DNA from: Dromiciops gliroides
Taxonomy: Eukaryota; Chordata; Mammalia; Microbiotheria; Microbiotheriidae
Length of the DNA stretch: 64,000 nt
Assembly (NCBI RefSeq): GCF_019393635.1
Contig: NC_057864.1
Coordinates: forward strand, 474,442,617 to 474,506,616
Reading direction: 5' to 3'
Of this stretch, positions 20,930-31,368 are shown piece after piece (position 1 is the first letter of the stretch; every line of letters starts with the position of its first letter). The notes under the pieces were generated by a model that was not told the DNA's origin, did no database searches, and was given only the letters and a program-made list of their open reading frames with translations. Position numbers and translations under genes: made by a program.

Positions 20930-21990
20930 TGGGTTTCAGGCAGGAGCCTGTTGTTGCACAGCTATGTTAAAGGACTACCTTCTGTAACAACGTACAATCA
21001 TTGGGATGCCAACTCATCTTCTGTGGGATTATTGAAAGCATTTTAGGGACGAGCCAACATGATGATGACAGAGACAATAGGGACCTCATCCTATGCCCAC
21101 TTGTTTTTTATTTCTTCTACTAAGGCTCTGTTTCTTGAGACATTTTCATTCCATATGGTTATAAGGTTGTGAATATTTGGTGTAACAACTTCTTCCAGAA
21201 GCATTGTACTTAAATTTTTATGAGTCAGTGCTACATGCCCAGGCAATGAGACGCTGTTTTTGTCTGGGTGGAAGTTGTAGCTCCAAAACAATTGATGTTT
21301 TGAATTCTCAGAAATAGTTGGGGGTTCCTGTTTGCAATATGGGGATTGGCCATCTTTTAGTGTATGAAGGACAGCAAACTTTTGTCTGGACATTAGATCG
21401 TGCCTTTCTAAGTAGTTCATAGGTGCTAAATGTTGGCAGCTACAAGGATGTGTTGAACAATCTGTTTTTTGGTTTTTGGGGTTTTTTTGCAGAGCAATGA
21501 GGGTCCCACAGGGTGCCCAGGGTCACACAGATATCAAATGTCAAGTGTCTCAGGCTGGATTTGAACTCAGGTCCTCCTGAATCCAGGGCCAGTGCTTTAT
21601 CCACTTACTACCTAGTTGCCCTGAATCTCTGTTTCCTTGGGGGGAAAAATGTGCATTGATCAATAAGTCTGAGTTCCTTCAAGATAACTTTTCAGTAATT
21701 TCTGAGAACAACTTTTTCTGATATCACCATCATAAATCCTTCCATTTTTGGAACCTAAGCCATGTGGTTCAGCCACTGGTACAATGCATGTTTGTTGACA
21801 TGCTGTTAGGAAGGCTCATGGGGATGTCATCCATGGGGGCCTTTTGGTTCTACACTCGAACCATAGATAGCCAATATCAGTTATATTCCCTAAATCTGCT
21901 GATAGATACCTATTTTCAGACTTTACGATTGCTCCATTAAGTGATGTCTGTTTACATTACTATTTTTCAGACATAAGGAAAAACATACAG
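20930..21990 (-). pseudogene. Fossil non-LTR retrotransposon, Dong/R4-like C-terminus
   Basis: The minus strand encodes decayed segments that I recognise as the C-terminal part of an R4/Dong-type LINE protein. Upstream (about 21640-21850) frames read ALYQWLNHM and PKMEGFMMVISEKV. After an intervening SINE there is QHIL, a frameshift, then CQHLAPMNYLERHD. The best frame (21091-21420, 109 codons) continues with SENSKHQLFWSYNF, TPNIHNL and EEIKNKW. Past a stop, EVPIVSV and LYVV follow to about 20930. The order (QW..PE.EGF, His/Cys segment, Y..RH, ..W....DK, IP..HN, EI..W, IPIV) fits that family, whose C-terminus holds a Cys/His knuckle and a restriction-like endonuclease that cuts the target. 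Several stops and shifts make it dead. Clade assignment is from memory of the pattern. Confidence 0.65.
21461..21624 (-). mobile_element. Short SINE inside the R4-like fossil
   Basis: T-rich start, core complement 'cccagggtcacacag', and head complement ending 'acctagttgccct'. Flanks gaacaatctgtttttt and gaatctctgtttcctt are a plausible decayed TSD. It splits the Cys/His region of the older element. Confidence 0.85.
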
Positions 21991-22497
21991 CAAGCAGAGG
22001 ACACAGGCACCCAACAGTAAAGGGGTATCAAAAAGGAGTTGGGAAAGAACACAATGGGGGGGAGCTAAAGACTACACGGACAAGTTTTGCCAACTTCCCA
22101 GTTTTGATGAAGGCCGGCTCTTTTTGTGGAAACAACATACCCATGACCCTTCTCTACCATAACTCGGGGACCCATATTCTCAATTTCAGGGACAGAGACA
22201 AAGCAACAATCCTTTCCTTGAAATTATATACAATTTTAAGATTCAATTAAATTCAACAAACTTTCATTATGTATTAATGGGGGTTGGGCGGGGAAGAAAG
22301 GGGAGAAATTTTAACCACTGATTTGGGCAGGAACAATCTTTATCTCAACATTCAAACCATTTCTGCAAGATTTTTTTGTGACAAAGTCATGGTAAAAGGA
22401 CCAGAATTTAAGAATACCTGAAATACAGATATCCAGGATGAAAAGACCTGAACTGAATGGCAAATTTGACTTTCAAATACAAGACCCTAAAGAACCA

Positions 22498-22624
22498 TAA
22501 AAATTTGGAGTTGGGGGACATACCTGGGGTCATGCGGTAGGTCTTGTGTCTGAGGCCGGGTTTTGGCTGGGATCCCCCTGGATCCGGAGTAGATAATTTG
22601 TCCACTGTGTCACCTAGCTGCCCC
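22498..22624 (-). mobile_element. Diverged SINE remnant within L1
   Basis: 'tgtctgaggccgggttttgg' and 'ccactgtgtcacctagctg' mark a short-type SINE on the minus strand with a scrambled 3' half. Confidence 0.7.
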
Positions 22625-22854
22625 ATCATGACATCTTTAGGGTTAAATTGAGGGGTGACTGGAATGTATTGGGGGAGTGGGAAGGGCAGAGGTAGCATGG
22701 GGTGAAATCCCATATGAAAGAAACAGGAAAGGGCTTATGGAGTCGGGGAAGAGATGGGACAGAGCAGTAAATGAATTTTACACTCATCAGAATAGGCTCA
22801 AAGACCTTAAACTCATCAGAGTTGCCTCAAGGAGGGATTAACACACACACCCAG

Positions 22855-22933
22855 TTGCTCTTTCCACCAAAATGTTAGGCATCCTTCTCAGCTTTGCATC
22901 ATCTCCAAGTCTGATAAAGATATTATTTATGCC
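22855..22933 (-). repeat. 79-bp inverted near-copy of 25762-25843
   Basis: The reverse complement matches 25762-25843 with about three substitutions and one 4-base gap. It is bracketed by a 28-bp L1-derived duplication (22827-22854 and 22935-22962, 24 of 28 matching). The source segment belongs to an ancient CR1/L3 element, so the closeness is unexpected. Confidence 0.75.
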
Positions 22934-23721
22934 TTCAAGGAGGGAATAACATACACACTCAATTGGGTGGAGTAATCTATCTAACCCTGCAGGAAAATAG
23001 GAGGGGAAGGGGATAAAGAGAGAGGGGCAAAAGAAGGGAGGGCAGATTGGGGGAGGGCACAGACAGAAACAGATCCCTTTTGAAGAGGGATAGGGTGAAA
23101 GAAGATAGATAATAGAGTAAATATCATGGGGAAGAGAATAGCATAGAGGGAAACAGTTAACAATAGTAATCATGAAAAAGAGAAAAGGGGGGGGGAAATT
23201 GTACAAAAAAGTATTTATAGCAACTGTTTGTGGTGGCTAAGAAATGGGAATCAAGGGAACATCCATCAATTGAGGAATGACTGAAGAAGGTGTGGTATAT
23301 GATTGTGGTGGAATGGTCTTGTGCTATAGGAAATGACAAATAGGTTGATACCAGAAAAATCTGGAAAGACTCATATGAACTGACGTATAGTGAAGTGAGC
23401 AGAACTGGGAGGACATTCTACATAGTGACAGCAGTATTTTTCGATGAGTAATTGTGAATGACTTAACTACTCTCAGCAATGCAATGATCCAAGACAATCC
23501 CAAGGAACTAATGAGGAAGCTTACTATGCACCCTCATAGAAAGAACTGATAAAAAGAGCACTTGTGGATTGTACATATATAACCTGGTTGATGTCTTGTG
23601 GAGGGGGGGAGGAAAGGGAGGGAGGGAAAAAATTTGGAACTCTAAATCTTATGAAAATGAATGTTGAAAACTACCCTTACATGTAACTAGAAAAAATAAA
23701 ATAAATGTTTGTTGCAAAATG

Positions 23722-24465
23722 AAGAATACTTGAAATAACAGTGTATCTTTTTATCCATAAGGCAAAGAAAACAAAGGTGGGGTAAAAAAAAAAAATGTTA
23801 GATCAAAGAAAAATTATAATAAAATTGTGCATCCATTGACACACCCATCCTTCTAGTGTTAAATGATTCTTGGTCATGAATAATACATGTACATATGTCT
23901 TTGAAACCACACATATGTATATAAAAGTAGTTATGGCAGACTCCCCTCTGGACATTAAGGGATTGCACTAGACAGCTGGGGATTTAAAAAAAAAAAAGCA
24001 GTCCCCATATTCAAGAACCACACATTCTATTGGAAAAAGCAGCAGAAACACATTTTAGTAAGTACAAAGCATAAGGAGAAGTATTAAACTGAGATTTCAT
24101 TGGTATAGGAAACCCCCTCTCCCAACGCAGATCAGCCCCTTCTCTAAAAGTCAGTCTTAGAGCTGCTTTGACAGAGGGATTTGCATAGTTCACACATCTG
24201 GTGTCAGACAGAGACAACACTTGAACTCAGACCTGCTTGACTTTGCCACAGTGCCTTTCCAATACAAAACATAAACTAAAGCACTTCCCAAGTGGCAAAG
24301 GTACTAAAAGCTGGGGGAACACAAGAAAGGCCTCATCTAGATCTTAATCCATACACTATGAGCATTATTGTGAAAGAAGCAAGGGATTCCAATAGATGGG
24401 GTAAAGAGGGAATTCTTTTGAGGCATAGGGGACCAACTATGCAAAGACACATTTTATATAGACAT
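23722..24465. other. Unannotated sequence
   Basis: AT-rich. 24170-24260 carries a faint CORE-SINE end. Nothing else is recognised. Confidence 0.4.
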
Positions 24466-24605
24466 GTGTGTATATGTATGTATATATACACACATGCACA
24501 CACATATATGCATATGTGCATGTATACATATCTATATATAAACATATGTACATATACATGTATATATTATAATAAAATATTTTATAATGTTATATATAAT
24601 ATATA
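24466..24605 (+). repeat. (TG/TA/CA)n tract
   Basis: Alternating tetranucleotides of ATGT, ATAC and TATA type. Confidence 0.93.
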
Positions 24606-24714
24606 TTCTGCAAAGATATGGAATTGCTCTCATGTCAATAGAACTGGCGTAGAGACCATGTGAAGGAAACTAATAACAGGAAAGGCAGGTGGGAATCAGA
24701 CTGAGGACAGTTGT

Positions 24715-24880
24715 AAATGCCAGGCTAAAAGGATTTTGCATTTTATTCTGGAAGCAATAGGGAGCTGTTGAACATTCTTTATTCAAAGAGTGGCATGGGG
24801 AGGTTTGGATTTTCAGAGTATTTATTGGACAGCTGTGTGGGGAATGGATTGGAAAGGAAAAAGATCAATTAGCCTCAAGA
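24715..24880 (-). mobile_element. L2 ORF2 fragment
   Basis: 'ttttgcattttattctggaa', 'gcaatagggagctgttga' and 'cagctgtgtggggaatgga' correspond to the antisense of the L2 ORF2 C-terminal region, as also seen at 46740-46880. Confidence 0.7.
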
Positions 24881-25499
24881 TCAACTCAGTTTTCCATGAG
24901 AGCTCGCCTCAGAAGGAAGCAAGAACAGGTCGTGAAGTCCACCCAACCAAGAAAAAAAGAATCAGCTGAAACCTTTTGCCAGCTAAGAGGTTTCCCAGAT
25001 TTCAACATGTTCTTTTGTACTGTTATTCAAAACTCACGAGACTTTTCCTTTCAATAACTTAGTCATGAGCCTCTTTGATGTTTCTCTTATGGGGAAAACG
25101 TTTTCTCTAGTTCTTGGCTTTAGGGAGACATAATATGGGAGCTGTGTGATCTTAAATCTAACAGATCATAAAAACTGTTGCAGAAGGATGGAGACAGGCC
25201 CCAGGATTCTCTCTTACAAAGAGGCGGCAGAAAAAGAAAGGAGTCAACCGAGCAAGGTACCATGTTCCTTTCATAAGAGCAAAGAGAGATGGTTGATAGT
25301 CGATCCTTTCCAAGGGGCCCAGAAAAAACCGAAGATTTTATAGCTGGGCTTGAATTTCAAAGGAAGTCACTAAAATCGTGACTTGAAGTTTCTTTGGAAA
25401 GACAGGGATTCCTGTGGCTGCTCAGAATGAAGGCAGCAAGTTCAGTCAACCCTTCACTTGTCTCTGCCTCTGAAAGATAATTTTCTCAATTGTCAATGT
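24881..25499. other. Unannotated sequence
   Basis: No repeat family or exon recognised. The frame at 25146-25343 has no domain. Confidence 0.4.
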
Positions 25500-25639
25500 C
25501 AGCACATCATTCTCCTGTTCTAGTTCCCCCACTAATCAACCCAAACTTCTCTCAGTCTAAGATTCAAAGTATTCTTTTCAACTGCTCCTCAATCTTCCAA
25601 CCATCCCCTGACTGGACTCAAACACTTCCTTCCTCCTTG
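25500..25639 (+). mobile_element. L2 fragment
   Basis: Pyrimidine-rich run ending 'tccttgacccagagtgttc', resembling the L2 ORF2 end. Confidence 0.5.
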
Positions 25640-25890
25640 ACCCAGAGTGTTCTTTAACAGACTGATGTAAGGGCTGTCTCTAGCAGACTGCCACAGGGAT
25701 CTGTAATGCTTGACCTTTGTGCAATATAACATCTATTTATCATTTAACATTTGTGCATAAGGGCATAAATGAGATCTTTCTTTATCAGACTTGGAGATGA
25801 TGCAAAGCTGAGAAGGATGCCTAACATATTGGTGGAAAGAGCCAGCATCCAAAAAGATCTTGACAGGCTAAAACCTTGGTCTACATCTCA
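25640..25890 (+). mobile_element. CR1/L3 LINE fossil, part 1
   Basis: 'ccacagggatctgtaatgct' ... 'cagacttggagatgatgcaa' ... 'ccaaaaagatcttgacaggc' follows the CR1/L3 ORF2 order (the stretch encoding the FADD-type region and beyond). It resumes at 27540 after later insertions. It is the apparent donor of the 79-bp inverted copy at 22855. Confidence 0.75.
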
Positions 25891-25899
25891 TAAGTCCAT

Positions 25900-26072
25900 G
25901 TGGTACAGTGGAATTGGTTCAGATTCCCCCTCTGACTCTTAACTTTTTGTGTGATGTTTAGTGAGTGGCTTAATCTCCATGAGCCTCAATTTCCTCATCT
26001 GTAAAATGGAAGCAGAGAGTGGATTAGCTGCCTCTGAAGTCCTTTCCAGTTCTGAATCAATGATCCTACACC
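25900..26072 (+). mobile_element. CORE-SINE with CR1/L3-like tail
   Basis: 'aatttcctcatctgtaaaat' core and 'gtcctttccagttctgaatc' tail. Confidence 0.7.
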
Positions 26073-26090
26073 CATAAGATCTCCCATCCT

Positions 26091-26250
26091 TGGGGGCAGC
26101 TAGGTGGTGCAGTGGATAGAGCACCGACCCTGGATTCGGGAGGACCTGAGCTCAAATCTGGCCTCAGACACTTAACGCTTACTAGCTGTGTGACCCTAGG
26201 CAAGTCACTTAACCCCAAATGCCTCACCAAAAAAGAAAAAGAAAATAAAA
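26091..26250 (+). mobile_element. Short A-tailed SINE with perfect TSD
   Basis: Full-length element, head GGGGCAGCTAGGTGGTGC and A-rich tail. TSD aagatctcccatcct is identical at 26076-26090 and 26251-26265. Confidence 0.97.
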
Positions 26251-26269
26251 AAGATCTCCCATCCTCATG

Positions 26270-26420
26270 TTTTGACATTGTTCCTCCATCCCTGAAAGAT
26301 ACTCTATCCTCATATCTCCCTCTTAGAATTCCTCCTTTCCTTCGAGGGAAAGCTTAAGCATCACCTTCTACAGGAAGCATCTCCTGATTCAGTACCTTCC
26401 TTCTAGGTGCACTTGTAAAT
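26270..26420 (+). mobile_element. L2 fragment
   Basis: 'gggaaagcttaagcatcacc' and 'tacaggaagcatctcctgat' match the L2 ORF2 end. Confidence 0.7.
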
Positions 26421-26424
26421 GTTT

Positions 26425-26630
26425 AACAACAGGTTTTCCAGCAAGAAAAGATGTACACATGACACACTTTTAAGATTAATCTTCAATATTAACATTTTCC
26501 CAACACTTTCTTAAGTTCAGATTCAATCAACAAAACAATAAATCAAGCCCTGATTTTTAGCAATTGCCTTTTTCTGAAGTACAAATGTTCACACTAAAAA
26601 TTTAACAATCAGCTCTCAGGAGCTTCCCCA
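26425..26630 (+). mobile_element. Unnamed interspersed repeat, copy 2
   Basis: Same block order as 6085-6240. It is interrupted on the right by the LTR starting at 26631. Confidence 0.6.
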
Positions 26631-27000
26631 TGTAAGGGGCTAAAATTCTAGCTAGTCTGTCTAAAATATCTAATGAGTGGTCACCAATAAATTATAAGCT
26701 TTAGCAAGGGTTAGACTTTTAAGCATTTATTAAGGAGAATAAGAATTTGGTGAAGAGAGAGAGAAAGGCCTAAATTCATCTATCTATCTCGGGTAGCTAT
26801 AGCTCTCCTGCTCCGCTCTCTCCGAGAGTCCTAGTGAAAGAGAGCAAGAGAACCAGCCTTGCCCCCTCTTCCTCCCACAAGCAAATGTCATTTCCTGATG
26901 CCAAAGAAAAGCCGCATGACTTGCCCTCAGACGCCTTCTCCTCATGGCGGGGCTTTCCTACAGTAGCTCTCCAGCAGATGGTGTCATTCCAATTATTACA
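26631..27000 (-). mobile_element. Solo LTR of an endogenous retrovirus, copy 1
   Basis: A 370-bp element whose sense strand is minus. It has TG...CA termini, a 4-bp flanking duplication CCCA (26627-26630 and 27001-27004), and a same-length relative at 51589-51958 in the opposite orientation. No gag, pol or env sequence is attached, so it reads as a solo LTR left by recombination. A 4-bp duplication suggests a class I retrovirus-like integrase, but the family is not named. Confidence 0.72.
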
Positions 27001-27114
27001 CCCATAATGATTTTTTTCTCTATTTTTCATATCACTATATATTTATATGGTATTTCCCTCCAGACAGATTATAAGCTTCTAAATAGCTAATAATGACAGT
27101 TAATATTTAGTTAG

Positions 27115-27368
27115 GGGCAGCAAGATGGCACAGTGATATAGTACCAGGCCTGAAGTCAGGAAGACTCATCTTCCTGAGATCAAATCTGATCTCAGACACT
27201 TGCTAGCTGTGTGACCCTGGGCAAGACCTTCTTTGCCTCAGTTTCTTCATTTGTAAAATGAGCAGAACAAGGAAATGGCAAAACACTACAGTATCTTTGC
27301 TAAGAAAACCCCTAATGGGGTCAAGAGAGTTGGAAAGGACTGAAAAAATGACTGAACAACAACAATAA
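27115..27368 (+). mobile_element. MAR1-like SINE, near full length
   Basis: Head 'ggggcagcaagatggcacag', core, 'aaggaaatggcaaaacac' and the terminal 'gactgaacaacaacaat'. Confidence 0.92.
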
Positions 27369-27369
27369 A

Positions 27370-27535
27370 AGCAGCATTTATTTAGCTCTTACCATGTTCT
27401 AGTCACGTCAGGTGCTATCCAATTTTTATCTCATTTGATCCTCACAACAATCCTGGGAGGGAGATGCTTCTTGAGAGCAATTTTTATCTTTGTTATCTCC
27501 ACAACCTAGCAGGTGGTAGGTATTTTTAAAAAATG
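27370..27535. mobile_element. MIR fragment (-) followed by L2 3' end (+)
   Basis: 'tttatctcatttgatcctca' marks a reversed MIR/THER1 piece. 'gcttcttgagagcaattttt' to 'caggtggtaggtatttt' marks an L2 terminus. Confidence 0.6.
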
Positions 27536-27539
27536 TTTA

Positions 27540-27915
27540 TGGGTTAATTTATTAAGATTAAGTTTTATAGGAATAAATATAAATGTTTACACTTGGGTCC
27601 AAATAGTCAACTTCCCTAGTATAAGATGAAGGAGGAATACTGAGATAGCAGACGTTTGTCTAGAAACTATCAGAGGGTTTTAGTAACCTGGAAGCTTAGG
27701 TCACCAGTGTGGTATGTTAGCCCCAGAAGTGGATTAGCTGCACTGAGACAGGAACAGTGTCCACATCTGGGAAGGGGCCAGTCCAGCTGTGCTCTGCCCT
27801 GGTCAGAACCTAACTGGGGCTCCATGTTCAGCTCTGGAAGCCACACAAATGGAACACATCCCTGGGAGGGCAACCAGGCTGGGGACTGGATCATTGAAGG
27901 AGCTGGGGGGGGGGG
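27540..27915 (+). mobile_element. CR1/L3 LINE fossil, part 2
   Basis: 'aatgtttacacttgggtcca', 'ctgtgctctgccctggtcag', 'ctccatgttcagctctgg' and 'gggagggcaaccaggctg' are successive ORF2 landmarks of CR1/L3. It appears to continue the element begun at 25640. The 102-codon minus-strand frame here is antisense to it. Confidence 0.75.
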
Positions 27916-27934
27916 AGAAGACTCAGGGCAGAAA

Positions 27935-28142
27935 TAATTGTACTTTACAAATATTACCTTATTTGAGCCTCCCAACAATTCTGTGAATAGGATGCTATTA
28001 TTATTCCCATTTTACAGATGAGAATATTGAGGCTGAGAGAGGTTAATTGTGACAGGGTCATCCAGCTTGTTCATATCTGAGTCAGGATTTTAACTCAGGT
28101 GTTCCTGATCCCTAGTCCAGTGCTCTATCCATTACACCACAG
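27935..28142 (-). mobile_element. THER1/MIR-type SINE
   Basis: 'ttgtactttacaaatattac', 'cccattttacagatgagaat', then 'agtgctctatccattacacc'. Confidence 0.8.
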
Positions 28143-28215
28143 GGGTCATCAAGGCCAGTGCTGTCAGATAAGAAGGCCAGGGTGAGGTCAAACCAGATTA
28201 AAACGTAATTGGGGA

Positions 28216-28364
28216 GGGGGCACAGCTAGGTGGCATAGTGGATAATAGCACTGGCCCTGGATTTAGGAGGACCTGAGTTCAAATTTGACCTCAAACACTT
28301 GACTCTTATTAGCTGTGTGACCCTGGGCAAGTCACTTAATCCTCATTGCCACTGGAAAAAAAAC
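28216..28364 (+). mobile_element. Short A-tailed SINE
   Basis: 'cagctaggtggcatagtgg', full core, interrupted A-tail. Confidence 0.9.
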
Positions 28365-28469
28365 AAGTCAATATGTAGCCTCCAGGGGTACTTTTTGTAG
28401 GACTTAGTTCCATGGCCCCCCTTCTATTTGCATTTGATACTACATTTTGTAGATGGGAAAAATGAAGGA

Positions 28470-28627
28470 GGGGGAGAGACAGAAAGACAAACAGAGACAG
28501 AGAGAAAGACAGAGACAGACAGACACGTTGAGAGAGACAGAAAGACAAAGAGACAGAGAGACAGAGACAGAAAGACAGCCGACACAGAGACATAGAGAGA
28601 AAGACAGACAGAGAGACACAGAGAGAC
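28470..28627 (+). repeat. (GACA/GAGA)n tract
   Basis: Purine-rich GACAGA and GAGA units. Frames over it are artefacts. Confidence 0.95.
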
Positions 28628-28824
28628 CTCTTGGGCAACCCAGCAAAGCTTATAGACCCCTTCTCAGAATCATATGTTTAAATGTCTAAAAGTCTATTGA
28701 AATAACATTAGAACAATTGTTTAAGTTCATGGCCCAGAGTTAAGAACCCCTGTACTAGATGATTGGCTCTTATAATCTTGGGCATCCATATCCCTTTAGA
28801 GTTTCCTGATAATAAAAATCCTAG

Positions 28825-28935
28825 TTCTTGAGCTGGAAGAACATTAGAACCCATCTAGTCCAACTCCATCACTTTACATATGAGAAACTGAGGGCCAGTG
28901 GAGTTAAATGACTTGGCCAAGGTCACACAAGTCAG
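28825..28935 (-). mobile_element. CORE-SINE relic
   Basis: 'gttcttgagctggaagaac', 'ccatctagtccaactccatc', 'aaggtcacacaagtcagag'. Confidence 0.7.
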
Positions 28936-28983
28936 AGACCATATTTTCCTATGCAGAGAAGTTATTTTTAATTAGTCATTTGA

Positions 28984-29131
28984 GGGGTGGCTAAGTGGTA
29001 CAGTGGATAGAGAACCAGCCCTGGAGTCAGGAGGACCCGAGTTCAAATCCAGACTCAGACACTTGACACTTACTAGCTGTGTGACCTTAGGCAAGTCACT
29101 TAACCCCAACTGCCTCACAAAAAAAAAAAAT
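28984..29131 (+). mobile_element. Short A-tailed SINE
   Basis: Full-length, with tagtcatttga before it and tagtcaattga after its A-tail as TSD (10 of 11). Confidence 0.93.
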
Positions 29132-29904
29132 AGTCAATTGAATTCTGTCTATGAACCTCAACCAGCTCATTTAAACTCACCATGACTACTTTCCCATTTG
29201 TAAAATGGGACTGATACTTTACCTCCAAAATCACAGAAGATAATAAACAAAAGGCAGTTTGTGAATCACAAGGTGCCATTTAAACTCCAGCCACTGTCAC
29301 CAATAATAATTCAACATTTCAGATTTGTGGGTACATGAATCATGCCCTGCTCTGCCTTCACAATAGATTTACTGTGGCTACATGAGGTTTCATCTTGCAG
29401 TCACACAGGTAAGAGGACCTCTCCCAGTTTAGCCAGACTGGTCCTTGAATGACAGACTCACAGTCTATGCCCAGATCCATGCCCAAAGTTCTTCCAATAT
29501 GGTAGCATGTGACAGAAGGGACACTTAGCCACAAGAGCTTTCAAGGACCCAGGGTCACCTTTCAGGCACAATGAGACCTCAGGAAAATGGGAGTGGAGGC
29601 TGTTACTGATGATGCTAATGATAAATGGTGGTTGAATTCATTATGTTAATATAGGCATCCATCCCTCAATGTACAAAAGCAATTAGTACAGAGAAGGCAT
29701 TTCATTCATTGAAAATTCATAAAACAAGGCCAAAGAAACTATTAAGTCTTCTGTAATTTCTTGTGGCTGGTATAAAAAAATACTCTGATATTTTTCAAAT
29801 TTAATTCAAAGGTGCAAAGAAAGGTATAATGAATTCAACAACAAAAAACCCCTTTATATAATTTTAATACGTAATTTAAAATTAGGAGGAAGCAACATCA
29901 TATA
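29132..29904. other. Low-repeat sequence with AT-rich candidate element
   Basis: 29590-29880 is repeat-free and AT-rich ('gatgatgctaatgataaatg', 'aagcaattagtacagag'). It could be conserved noncoding DNA or ordinary unique sequence. Confidence 0.3.
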
Positions 29905-30060
29905 GTAGCTCTGGCACTGGTGCAGAATACCTGGGTTCAAATGAGTCACCTTGGCCAAGTTACTTAACCTCTCTGGGCCTCAGTTTCTCCATCTATAAAA
30001 TGGGAAAGTTTGATCAGATGATCTTTAAGGTCCAAATGTGTTATTCAACAATTAGGATCT
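29905..30060 (+). mobile_element. CORE-SINE with CR1/L3-like tail
   Basis: 'ctctgggcctcagtttctcc' core, 'gatcagatgatctttaagg' tail. Confidence 0.75.
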
Positions 30061-30514
30061 CAGCAATACAACTAACGACCACAGGCAGTTTTCTGCTTTG
30101 GTTTTCTCATCTATAAAGCAAGAAGACCTGACTGTGTGATCTCAGACACCCCTTCCTTCACTGACACACCATGATTCTGGGAATGTATTGCTACTTTACA
30201 GCCACCATCCATTATACCAACATGATAACTACCGTGTGTTACCTCGGCTTTACGATAACTGTATATCATCACTACATCCTCTCCTCCACTGCACCCATCA
30301 TTGGTGCCCTTCATTAGAATTTTAAAAACAACCTTCCCCTAGAGTCCAGACTGCAGGGGACAGAGGCAGCCCAGCCCCTGAGTGTCCTGCAGCTCTCAGC
30401 CACCTGGATGGTTTCCCTAGGAACTCAGGGCTGCTTCCATAGGACCAACTCAGACTGAGATTCATCTGTTGCTATGGAAAAATCTCATTGTCAGTTACTA
30501 TGGTTTCATCTTCA
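30061..30514. other. Unannotated sequence
   Basis: Begins with a faint CORE-SINE. 30310-30510 is repeat-free and moderately GC-rich, with no frame of note. Confidence 0.35.
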
Positions 30515-30519
30515 CACAT

Positions 30520-30557
<38 letters not shown>
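30515..30557 (+). repeat. (CA)n microsatellite
   Basis: About 20 CA units. Confidence 0.97.
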
Positions 30558-30560
<3 letters not shown>

Positions 30561-30764
30561 CTTGTGTTTTTAAAGGCTTGAATACAAACCTACCTTTGCT
30601 CTCTGCCCCATTTAGCCTGAAGGTTACTCTAAATTCTTAATCTCTGGGCTTGTGAAACATAAATTTTCTCACTAATTCTACCTTGATGGCAAGGGTTTGG
30701 TGTAGTACCTGCAACAGAATAGATATTCATTCCAATGATAATTATTATCTCTTACAAGATCACA

Positions 30765-30985
30765 GATTTAGAGTTGTAAAGGATCTCAGAAGCCATCTAA
30801 TCAAATTCTACATTTCATGGAGGGGGAAACTGAGGCAAGGAGGTTAAGTGACTCACCCAACAGATCACAGGATCATAAATCTAGAAAGATCCTTAAAAGG
30901 CCATCTAGTGCAACCTCATCATCATATAGAGAAAGAAACTGAGGAATTAAAGTAACTTCCCCAAGGTCACACTGGTTATAAATTA
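30765..30985 (-). mobile_element. Two CORE-SINE relics in tandem
   Basis: Two reversed copies, each with 'aggatctcagaagccatcta' or 'agatccttaaaaggccatct' and a 'gaaactgaggcaagga'-type core. The first ends near 30870. Confidence 0.7.
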
Positions 30986-31368
30986 AACATGGAGAATTTG
31001 ATGATCATTTAATGTTAAAAAAAAAAAAGTTTTTAGCTATGGCAGTGATGAAAAAAAGGAAAAATATAAAATGGTGCTCAGTCCTGTGTGGTGTCTTCCA
31101 CTTCTGGAGAAATGGCAGTGAATGGGTAGAAAAGAGAGCAGAGGACACCAAGAACCAAACCATTTTTATACTACCTACAAATGAACCTTTTAGTTGAAGC
31201 CAAATCATGGTTTGGTTTGGTTTTTCCAAAACCAGTTGGTGTGCAGAGACATACAGCCCGAGTAAGATCAGGGTACCCCTATCTCATATAGGCAGGAAGT
31301 ACAGCAACCACTAACAAGCCCAGGTTCACTATTGATCAGGACAAAAGCTTTGCCCTGATCTATTTTTT

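Larger units (their letters stand above)
22429..23721 (+). mobile_element. Rearranged L1 LINE 3' portion
   Basis: From about 23194 the sequence matches the marsupial L1 end. It carries a damaged frame with SEVSRTGRTFY, typical of the ORF2 C-terminus, followed by the 3' UTR ('gaatgttgaaaactaccctt') and an A-rich end. 22936-23193 is an upstream L1 block joined by an internal deletion. Flanks aagaatacctgaaatacag (22410-22428) and aagaatacttgaaataacag (23722-23741) look like a TSD. ORF2 supplies endonuclease and reverse transcriptase in live copies. Here it is truncated, frameshifted and carries a SINE remnant (22498-22624) and a foreign 79-bp insert (22855-22933). Confidence 0.75.

Noticed and set aside
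22838-23206. 122-codon minus-strand frame
   Set aside because: Antisense across the 79-bp insert and purine-rich L1 sequence. No recognised domain.
27670-27978. 102-codon minus-strand frame
   Set aside because: Antisense of the CR1/L3 fossil.
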